From Symsagittifera roscoffensis (lineage: Eukaryota; Xenacoelomorpha; Acoela; Convolutidae): DNA of 64,000 nt. The notes under the pieces are model-generated. The model saw only the letters and a list, made by a program, of their open reading frames with translations. It searched no databases and was not told the DNA's origin. Where the stretch lies: assembly GCF_963678635.1 (NCBI RefSeq), contig NC_087065.1, positions 15,692,019-15,756,018 on the forward strand, in the 5' to 3' direction. Below are positions 22,961 through 30,833 of the stretch, one piece after another. Position 1 is the stretch's first letter. Every line of letters starts with the position of its first letter. Position numbers and translations under genes: made by a program.

Positions 22961-23172
22961 TGTTGCGAATCTTACTATTCGTCTTATTTCATTTAATTAG
23001 TTTTAAAGTTTCTTAACTGTTTAATTTAGATATGACCTTGTTATCTTCATTCTCTCCGACGGAGAGAATGACCGCTCACTTTTTAATGTTTAAATTAGAG
23101 ATTAATTCACTTTTTAAACACATCTTATTTATAACTAAGTAGAATTATCCGTAACAAAGAAACATTTTATCA
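22961..23172 (+). repeat. 5' LTR, 212 bp
   Basis: Starts TGTTGCGAATCTTACTATTC and ends AACATTTTATCA. It contains a perfect 11-bp inverted repeat with a single-base loop at 23048-23070 (CATTCTCTCCG / CGGAGAGAATG). It carries one more T in the run near 23105 than the 3' LTR. Confidence 0.95.
23048..23070. promoter_or_regulatory. LTR hairpin, possible regulatory element
   Basis: Perfect 11+1+11 palindrome inside the 5' LTR. The 3' LTR copy (29423-29445) has one mismatch (CTCTCTGACGG). A role as protein-binding site or RNA structure is inference. Confidence 0.5.
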
Positions 23173-26100
23173 TGGCGCAGTCAAACAGCAACGAATCAAA
23201 CGTGAGAGGTATACCTTCATTTTGGCAAAACCACACAGTGGACCCACCAATCCCTTGGGAAGAGTGGAGTGATCTATTCCAGCTAGCAATAATCGCAAAG
23301 GAGAATATCGATATCGAAAATCTCTTGAATCCATCGGAACGATATCATCCACTTCCCCCAACATTGGAAAATCCGCCGGAAAATGAATCCGACGCTCAAA
23401 AAACATCCCGCATCGAGAGGAATATTCGAGAACAAAAGAGATTCGATGATGAAGAAATGGCCTCAATAAAGTCAGAAACCAAGAAATTCAACGGCATGAG
23501 AGTTGAAGAGGCGGAAAAAAAACTCAGATCCATACTCTATCTAGCCCTCGGAAACGAAGGAAAGAAAATATTCGGCCAAAAGTTCACGAGAGTTAAAGTT
23601 CTTCAAATTTCTTTCAAAGAATTTTGGGAAAATTTGTCCGTAGCTTTTGTGAGAAAGACAAACATAACCTGCGAAAGACACAAGCTATTAAACAGAAAAC
23701 AGAGGGACAGAGAATCATTAGAACAATTCTGGGGGGCACTTGCAGAAATAGCAAAAAGATGTAACATTCCCACAGGAGAAGATGAATGGATTGGAGATAT
23801 TTTTATCAATAACATGAAGAACTCGGACATCCAACGGAAACTTCTCACGGAAACCTTACCTCCACTAGAAGCCTTAAATGTAGCCCTGATTGACGAAAAA
23901 GGAATAACAAACCACATCAAAATGACGAGTACTTTTAAATCCAACGGATATTCTTCCAACAAATCTTTTAATCATTTTAATGTAAAAAGAGAACCCACCC
24001 TAAACATCGAAAGAACCAACACATGTATGAAATGCGGCGGAAATTTTACAAAAGGACATCTAGCGGTTTGCCCCGCTAAAGATATGACTTGTACGACTTG
24101 TAAATATCGAGGACATTTTACTAGACTCTGTAAATCACGCCGTAAAAATGTAAATATTGTGGATAGTCAAATTGTAAATAATACAGACCAGAATTATCCT
24201 TCGGAACAACCGGATGTACATATCGACCACGCCAATAGAGAATGCTGTGGAGTAATCAACGCATGGTCGGAGTCCGGACAGAGCGATAACGATGATTACT
24301 CTGTATTAAACGTAACAACTATCTACGACGATCAAGGAAAGGAACTGAAGAAATTCCTAAACATCGGCTTAGGAAATGAAAACCAAGTAATTCTCAATAT
24401 ACAGGTGGATTCAGCAAGCCCTGTAAGCTTCCTTAAGCAGAATGTGTTACACGAGTTGAAGTTACTAGACCCTTATGTGAAAATTTATCCAGTGGATAAA
24501 GCGACTAAAGAACTCTATTGCGGATTTACGAACAATGCAATAAATATCACTGGAGAGGTAATCGTCCCAATTTTCTCAAATGGATGGTCTCACAAGGAAT
24601 GCCACTTCTTCTTAACTCAAGGTCATGAAAGAAACATCTTGGGAAACAACAATTTACCAAAAGTCGGAATCGAAGTTTCACAAAAAAAATCCACAACACT
24701 CACCAACAAGAGAACTTGTAAGTCTATCAATTCAGTTACCTCACTTGACAGAGATAATGAAATAGAAATGATTTCTAAAACCTTCAAACAATTATTCCTT
24801 CGGATTGGAAAGATAAAAAATCAAACAAAAATAACACATTTTCACGAACCACTAAAGCCAATTCAACTAAAAGGCAGGAGGGTCCCTTTACACTTACTGG
24901 ATTCAGTAAAATCAGAATTATACAGACTTAAATCCGAAGGACACATCAAAAAATTAGAAAACTGTGACAAGGACAGATTTATTAGTCCGATAGTTATCAC
25001 TTGTAAAAAAGACAAATCGATAAAGCTAGCTCTAGATTCAAAATTTATCAACAAACAAATTTACAAGAACAAATATCAGATGCCCAATATACACGAATTA
25101 GTGGATAACATAGCGGCTCAAATTTCAAACAATTCCGCCGGAGAAGTATGGTTTACAAATCTAGACTTAAAGAACGCATATAGTCAACTCTCGCTAGACA
25201 ATTTTACTAGCAGCCAATGCAATTTTAGCCTAGTTGGCGGAGATATAACAGGCACTTATCAATTTTTAACCGGTTTTTACGGACTCGGCGATATGCCAAA
25301 CGAGTTTCAAAGAGTCATGGACTCAACTCTGGGAAATATTCCTTTTACGAATTGTTACCTTGACGACATATTAGTCGCTTCCAAAGGAAGTTTTAACGAT
25401 CACAAGAAAATTGTTTATAAAATTTTATCAACGCTAGATAGCTACAATTTCGCAGTTAAATGGTCGAAATGCAAATTCTTCCAAAAAGAAATCGAATGGC
25501 TCGGCTTTAAAATATCGAAAACCGGAATCGCCCCACTATTCGATAAAACCAAGGCAATCAAAGATATTCCAATTCCAAAGAATCTAAAAGAAATAAGATC
25601 ATTCTTCGGGTCAACTAATCAGTACATTAAATTTGTACGAAATTTAGCATCCCTCGGAAGCCCGCTTAGACCTCTTCTAAACAAGAAGTCAATTTTCCTT
25701 TGGAATGAAGGTCACTCAAAAGCATTCGATAAGATTAAATCAGAAATAGTAAATCTTACTGAAAACACACACTTCGACGTAAAAAAGCCCACGAGAGTAA
25801 AAACCGATGCTTCACATAATGGGTTAGGTGCATCCCTTGAACAACTCCATGAAAACGTTTGGAAAACAGTGTCATTTGCTTCAAGATTTCTAAATCCTCA
25901 TGAATCCAAATATTCAACAAACGAATTAGAGTTATTAGGAGTTGTATGGGCGGTGGAACATTACAAAAATTATCTCTACGGCTCCAAATTCGAAATTATT
26001 ACCGACCACAAAGCTCTCCTTTCCGCTTTGTCACCTAATCACGGAAACAAAACGTACCATAGCCGATTGACAAGATGGGTAGATCGTCTTCTACCATTCA

Positions 26101-27356
26101 ATTTTACTATCAAGCATTTAGCGGGAAAAGATATGGGTTTTACCTATCTAATTTCAAGAACTCCTTCGGGTAAAGCAATTCCCCCATCACATTACGACGA
26201 AGAATTCGTAATTGCAACTACCAAAAAAATATATAATGCACTCAATCCTTTGGATAATGAAAATCCATTACGTAATTCAATTAATTCAATTTCGGAAAAT
26301 TCCCAGTACACGAAATTACGAGATCACGTAATAATTACAGCATTGAATTTCGTCAATTCTTCCATCTCATTCTGCAATCAAAAACATTATAGAACAGAAT
26401 TTTGTAACTCTAAATGTATTCCCTCGGATTTCTCAAACACAGATTCTACTGAAATCCTTCTATCAAATTCAGCCTTTATTTATTTTTTAATTATTAACAG
26501 TAGCTTAATTAGTAATCCTTCGGATTTCAAACTTATAAATAGTGTAAATTTGTCAAATAACCAAATTGTAGTAAATCCTTCAACTTCCGGGATACAGGTC
26601 TCTATTGATTTCGAAATTTCCTCAGAACACAAAAAGTTAGTAACTAAATTTCGAGAAAACCTCAAGTTACCTGAAAGACCTTTGGATTTAAATACTTTAT
26701 TCAATGCAAAGTTGGTTGCTTTATTAACGGAAGATGATGAGATGTTAAACCCAATTGTGAAGGCTTTACAGAAAAAAGTAGAAAACATCAACGCAAATTC
26801 CCGTTACTTACACCAATTTTCGAAAGACCTTCATGAATCCGACGGACTATTATATATGGATGGAAAATTGGTTATTCCGTTTACACTTAGAAACGCCGTT
26901 TTAAAAACTTTACATGAATCGCACCCTGGCCAATTCGGTATGAAATACCTGGCACAATATATTTGGTGGCCACATATAAACCGGCAAATTTACTTCCACG
27001 GGATTAATTGCACACAATGCACCCAAACCGGTAAGAATATAAAAAGCATCATACCAACTACACAAATTAGCGAACTTCTCACTTTATTTGAATCTAATGA
27101 GGAATTAAACCTTGATTTTGCCGGTCCATTAGATAACAACTGGGGAAACAATAAATACATCTTATTATGTATAGATCGTTTTTCACAATTCCCATCAGCA
27201 AAAATTACTTCTTCAACGTCATCAAACACGGTAATCGAATTCCTTCAAGATTATTTTTATCTCCATGGGATTCCTAACTCCATTCGTGTTGACCACGCAT
27301 CCTGTTTTACTAGTCAGGATTTTAAATTAGTTGCAATTCTCTTAATATCAAATTAA
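23172..27356 (+). CDS. Gag-Pol polyprotein (Gag, protease, RT, RNase H, integrase N-part)
   Basis: A single 1394-residue frame with no Gag/Pol frame change. Gag occupies residues 1-320. It ends with two zinc knuckles: an atypical C285-x2-C288-x7-H296-x3-C300 and a canonical C307-x2-C310-x4-H315-x4-C320. Protease has D413-S-A. RT (about 560-800) has LDLKNAY (D665) and YLDD (729-732). RNase H has D879, E918 and D945. Integrase has the HHCC finger (H1248, H1251, C1280, C1283) and catalytic D1315 (LDFAGPL) and D1374 (VDHASCF). The frame stops before the third catalytic acid, which lies in the next frame at 27398. The start codon is unusual: its A is the last base of the LTR and its TG begins the primer site. 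It encodes capsid protein plus the enzymes for cDNA synthesis and integration. Confidence 0.93.
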   Translation: MAQSNSNESNVRGIPSFWQNHTVDPPIPWEEWSDLFQLAIIAKENIDIENLLNPSERYHPLPPTLENPPENESDAQKTSRIERNIREQKRFDDEEMASIKSETKKFNGMRVEEAEKKLRSILYLALGNEGKKIFGQKFTRVKVLQISFKEFWENLSVAFVRKTNITCERHKLLNRKQRDRESLEQFWGALAEIAKRCNIPTGEDEWIGDIFINNMKNSDIQRKLLTETLPPLEALNVALIDEKGITNHIKMTSTFKSNGYSSNKSFNHFNVKREPTLNIERTNTCMKCGGNFTKGHLAVCPAKDMTCTTCKYRGHFTRLCKSRRKNVNIVDSQIVNNTDQNYPSEQPDVHIDHANRECCGVINAWSESGQSDNDDYSVLNVTTIYDDQGKELKKFLNIGLGNENQVILNIQVDSASPVSFLKQNVLHELKLLDPYVKIYPVDKATKELYCGFTNNAINITGEVIVPIFSNGWSHKECHFFLTQGHERNILGNNNLPKVGIEVSQKKSTTLTNKRTCKSINSVTSLDRDNEIEMISKTFKQLFLRIGKIKNQTKITHFHEPLKPIQLKGRRVPLHLLDSVKSELYRLKSEGHIKKLENCDKDRFISPIVITCKKDKSIKLALDSKFINKQIYKNKYQMPNIHELVDNIAAQISNNSAGEVWFTNLDLKNAYSQLSLDNFTSSQCNFSLVGGDITGTYQFLTGFYGLGDMPNEFQRVMDSTLGNIPFTNCYLDDILVASKGSFNDHKKIVYKILSTLDSYNFAVKWSKCKFFQKEIEWLGFKISKTGIAPLFDKTKAIKDIPIPKNLKEIRSFFGSTNQYIKFVRNLASLGSPLRPLLNKKSIFLWNEGHSKAFDKIKSEIVNLTENTHFDVKKPTRVKTDASHNGLGASLEQLHENVWKTVSFASRFLNPHESKYSTNELELLGVVWAVEHYKNYLYGSKFEIITDHKALLSALSPNHGNKTYHSRLTRWVDRLLPFNFTIKHLAGKDMGFTYLISRTPSGKAIPPSHYDEEFVIATTKKIYNALNPLDNENPLRNSINSISENSQYTKLRDHVIITALNFVNSSISFCNQKHYRTEFCNSKCIPSDFSNTDSTEILLSNSAFIYFLIINSSLISNPSDFKLINSVNLSNNQIVVNPSTSGIQVSIDFEISSEHKKLVTKFRENLKLPERPLDLNTLFNAKLVALLTEDDEMLNPIVKALQKKVENINANSRYLHQFSKDLHESDGLLYMDGKLVIPFTLRNAVLKTLHESHPGQFGMKYLAQYIWWPHINRQIYFHGINCTQCTQTGKNIKSIIPTTQISELLTLFESNEELNLDFAGPLDNNWGNNKYILLCIDRFSQFPSAKITSSTSSNTVIEFLQDYFYLHGIPNSIRVDHASCFTSQDFKLVAILLISN
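23173..23190 (+). promoter_or_regulatory. Primer-binding site, tRNA-Ser type
   Basis: TGGCGCAGTC starts immediately after the LTR. It is complementary to the 3' end of a eukaryotic tRNA-Ser whose acceptor stem begins GCAGTC, the primer class known for 17.6/297-type elements. Complementarity runs for about ten bases and then drops. The ATG of the polyprotein overlaps the junction. Confidence 0.7.
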
Positions 27357-29044
27357 TATTTTGTACAGTTGGGGACCATCGTTCTAGCGGTCTTGTAGAA
27401 AAATTTGTTCATACTGTAAAAATCAAATTATTAGCAATGTCTTTAGAACAACAAAAACCTACATTACAAACTGCCATTTCGAAAATCATTTGGAATTTAC
27501 GATCTTCCTTTCAATCAAAAATAAAATGCTCACCGTTCGAAATACACTTTAATAGAAAACCGAACACGATCTGGAAGCAATTGGCATCTAATAAATTTTC
27601 CGGTGGATTTTTAGACAAAGGGAAGTCGATCTTAAGCAGAGAAAGGGCCCTTGACTGGAATGCTGACGATCGGATAGAGGACGGATACAAAGACTTTCTT
27701 GTACCGAAAAAGAACCAGTCACCATTGGAGAAAGGCTACGACTCAGACCTTCCTACAACCTCAAAACCTTCATCTTCCCGAGTGGCCTTAAACAGTCCGT
27801 TTAAAGGTAATTTACTACGAAAAACCAACGGAAGTATAAACGGAAATCCCTTCTATAAACAACTAGGTCAGAAAATAATAAACTCAACAAAATCCACGGT
27901 TGAACTATCCGACGGAAAAATCATTAGAAAATCGGACATCGCCATCCCAAAGTCTAAATCCTCTACAATTCGTTCATTCAAAGGAAATATCTCATTTCAC
28001 TCTTTTTCTAACAGTGATTTACAAGTAGGTCCAAGAAAGACAAACAAAGCGAAGACACAACAGACGCGGAAACCAGACACTAAGACAGGACGACACACAG
28101 AGTCTTTCACCCCGGTCACCACCAGATCTAGAGGAACGAGACAGCCTACTAAATTCAACAAACCGAAGCGAAACCAAAATAAAGCCTCGACTTCGAACAC
28201 AGGATACTTAGCAGGTGACGAATCCATGTTCATTCCGTCGGATACGTCGGACATTAGTGATTGGGAATGGATTGCGGGAGGTTTTCCATGCAGAGAAATG
28301 ATACGAAAACGCTTGATTTCAGATAACCTCATTTTTAACGAAAAACCGTCCCCATCATTAGCTCCTCAAACATATCAAACTAATATAAAATCTGAGATTT
28401 TAGACGAACAACTTCAATCTACAGATACAGCGGAATTCCCAATTAGTATAAAGCCAGCACCTCAAACTACCTCACACCCACCTGGCGAATCTTCTACCGC
28501 TACGACAACAGAGGGCCCAAACACTCCTTCGGATTCAACAAAAGCATTGGAAGGAGAAAATCCGGTGGAATTTCCAGTCTTTGAGATAGAGGACTCCTCC
28601 AACGAAAGTGCAACTATTGAGGAAAGACATCCTAAGGAAATCACTATCACCGGTAACGAATTTAAATTAAGACGTTCAAGTCGAAATGTTGGTCCCCCAC
28701 AATTCTATGGTAAGCGATATTACATAGATATTATAGACGAGTTCGAAAACCAACCAGGCTCCGCGAATAACCCTATATCTCTGGACGAGGGCGACAGCTC
28801 GGGCTCCCCCACACTAACCTTCAGAGAGAATCCCTCGGAGAACCAGACCCACATTTGCGACACTCTACCGGAGGACCGTGCACCGGGCCCAGCGCACCCT
28901 TCATCTCCCGACCAATTCTCCATCGCCTCTACTGACGAATCCCTGAGAGATGCGGTGAATAGTTTCGACAACTACATCGACTTAGACAGTGAAACTTTTA
29001 ACGCCGAGCTAAAAACAATTCATGGAAGGGGACAGCTAAACTAA
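27329..29044 (+). CDS. Integrase C-terminal part and Pol tail, shifted frame
   Basis: The frame is open from about 27326; its first ATG is at 27437 (535 residues from there). Before that ATG it reads GLVEKFVHTVK, containing the third integrase acid (GAA, 27398-27400), so this is the continuation of Pol, not a separate gene. The change of frame falls between ~27323 and 27332 (TTTAAATTAGTTGC). Residues 1-50 after the ATG are the integrase end (CSPFEIHFNRKPNTIW). The rest is a polar, Pro/Ser/Thr-rich tail with two basic R/S patches (TRSRGTRQPTKF at ~229-240, RRSSRNVGPPQFYGKRYY at ~412-429). A single-base indel is likelier than programmed shifting, because most elements keep the integrase core in one frame. 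Confidence 0.85.
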   Translation, partial: SCNSLNIKLIFCTVGDHRSSGLVEKFVHTVKIKLLAMSLEQQKPTLQTAISKIIWNLRSSFQSKIKCSPFEIHFNRKPNTIWKQLASNKFSGGFLDKGKSILSRERALDWNADDRIEDGYKDFLVPKKNQSPLEKGYDSDLPTTSKPSSSRVALNSPFKGNLLRKTNGSINGNPFYKQLGQKIINSTKSTVELSDGKIIRKSDIAIPKSKSSTIRSFKGNISFHSFSNSDLQVGPRKTNKAKTQQTRKPDTKTGRHTESFTPVTTRSRGTRQPTKFNKPKRNQNKASTSNTGYLAGDESMFIPSDTSDISDWEWIAGGFPCREMIRKRLISDNLIFNEKPSPSLAPQTYQTNIKSEILDEQLQSTDTAEFPISIKPAPQTTSHPPGESSTATTTEGPNTPSDSTKALEGENPVEFPVFEIEDSSNESATIEERHPKEITITGNEFKLRRSSRNVGPPQFYGKRYYIDIIDEFENQPGSANNPISLDEGDSSGSPTLTFRENPSENQTHICDTLPEDRAPGPAHPSSPDQFSIASTDESLRDAVNSFDNYIDLDSETFNAELKTIHGRGQLN

Positions 29045-29327
29045 ATCAAAAACTTGAAAACTCGCATTTAGTCATTATATCGTACTAGTATTTCGTTTCA
29101 ACGCAGTTAGAGTTTACCTTCTTATAACTAGGGATTATAATCCGCCGGAATTAGAAATTATATCATTCTTTCTAATCCAGTCATTCCTTCGGAGCACTAA
29201 AATTTCATTTGTGATGTTACGCAGTATTTTAATTTTCAATCCTTGTTGGACTTCTCGAGAGGGAGAAAAAGGGTTAGACAACATGTTATGTATCATGGCG
29301 CTTAGTACTTTAATTTTTTTTCCCACT

Positions 29328-29335
29328 AAGGGGAA
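29328..29335 (+). promoter_or_regulatory. Polypurine tract
   Basis: AAGGGGAA sits directly against the 3' LTR, where plus-strand DNA synthesis is primed in LTR elements. Short but correctly placed. Confidence 0.75.
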
Positions 29336-29546
29336 TGTTGCGAATCTTACTATTCGTCTTATTTCATTTAATTAGTTTTAAAGTTTCTTATCTGGTTAAT
29401 TTAGATATGACCTTGTTATTTTCATTCTCTCTGACGGAGAGAATGACCGCTCACTTTTTAATGTTTAAATTAGAGATTAATTCACTTTTAAACATATCTT
29501 ATTTATAACTAAGTAGAATTATCCGTAACAAAGAAACATTTTATCA
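29336..29546 (+). repeat. 3' LTR, 211 bp
   Basis: Same TG...CA sequence as the 5' LTR, with changes in TATCTGG, TTATTTTC, CTCTCTGAC and AAACATATC plus one missing T. Followed by the CTGGG target duplication (29547-29551). Confidence 0.95.
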
Positions 29547-29551
29547 CTGGG

Positions 29552-30400
29552 GAACCGAAATAAGTATTTTGGAAAAAGTTTGAAGAAACTTTTCTGTTTA
29601 GAAAACCAACATTTTATCGTTTTACTGCCCGCAATCCGACGAACGTGAGATGAGCCCGTAATTCGAACTGATATTTTTGGAACACTGAAAACTTCGGTAG
29701 GTTTCACTTGTCATATTGAATTTCAGCACTAATTCTGATCAATGATTGAACATTTGGTGTTGGTCGGAGGGAATGAATGTGTCTTTTTCATTTTAGCCAC
29801 CATCTTCTTGGCAAAAAAACCTTAAAATTGATTTTGATATTATAGGGGGCTGTCCTTCATTAAGTGCTTCCTTTGAGACTAAATTAAACTTCTTTTGATT
29901 GGTACCGAATCCATATGAGTTGTTTCAACTGAAAAACTTTAAATAGTTGATCCGTTTTGGGCTATTCAACGTGCATGCAAACCTTTGTGGTCCATACTTC
30001 GGACCCAGATAAAATCTCTCCCACCCCCTTCCCCCAAGCCGTAGGCTCAGGATGTTATCTTTGGTTCTAAGTTTACAATTTTCAGCCAATCAGAATCGAG
30101 CATTTTACATGCAGCGGCGCTTACCAACGAATATTCAATCTGAATTAAATGCTGGGATTGAAGATCTTAACTTGATCTATCTGAGGGTGGGGGGGGGGGG
30201 GGTTGTTTGTTGTCAATTTGATCCCATCCTTCATTTTGATTTACTCCAAAAACGAAAGTCAGTATTGCTTGTGAATTAATATTCTCAATGATTGGAAAGT
30301 CTGACATCATAGCGTCAAACTGAATCCTTGCGGAGCATTTTGAAAATGGAAAAATATTAAGAATGATTTTATGACTTAGAAGGCAAGTTCATTTGGTGGT
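29552..30400. other. Intergenic sequence upstream of USP gene 2
   Basis: AT-rich with a (G)14 tract at 30189-30202. The frame at 30052-30279 runs through the G tract and is not credible. No recognised gene. Confidence 0.4.
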
Positions 30401-30833
30401 CAGGAATTCTATTATCTTATTTGATCAAGAGAAAGCCGCAGAACCTTCAGGCAAACACAGAATGCTCACAAAAGTAAAAGAGAATCTATATTCTAAATTG
30501 GACCATCTGCTATCTATTTTGCACATATAAAGGTACTGAATTCGTTAGAAGAATTGGAGAATTAATTGTCTTGCGGTATTTTATCAGAGCTGACACATAA
30601 AACTTCTTACCAAGAAAATTATATCTAACTCATAGTCAATGTCTAATTAGTAGATTAGAGTGACGCATAAGAAGATTATTAGTCGATTTTCTGCATGAAG
30701 TTTCAGAATACGCCTTGAATAAAATAAAGCCAGTTCTGATAGCTCATATAACCATTACCAAGGTAGTTTTGAGCTCGCTCGTTTTTGCCCGAATAAAATT
30801 ATCTGTTTTCTTTTTTGTTTCGGATATACTGAA
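30400..30833 (+). promoter_or_regulatory. 5' flank of USP gene 2, conserved with USP gene 1
   Basis: Carries TTATTTGATCA (~30416), TTATCAGAG (~30582) and GAGTGACGCA (30658-30667) in the same order as upstream of gene 1. The ten-mer lies about 170 bp before this ATG and about 105 bp before that of gene 1. A promoter role is inferred. Confidence 0.4.

Larger units (their letters stand above)
22961..29546 (+). mobile_element. Ty3/Gypsy LTR retrotransposon, near-complete
   Basis: A 6.6 kb element with TG...CA LTRs (212 and 211 bp), CTGGG target duplication, primer-binding site, polypurine tract, a fused Gag-Pol frame and a long Pol tail. The LTRs differ by about five substitutions and one indel, so the insertion is fairly young. 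One frame break inside integrase is the only major lesion I see. The LTR is short; promoter elements are not obvious. No envelope frame. Confidence 0.95.

Noticed and set aside
27997-28971. Minus-strand frames inside the Pol tail of the LTR element
   Set aside because: Shadows of the plus-strand tail; no independent features.
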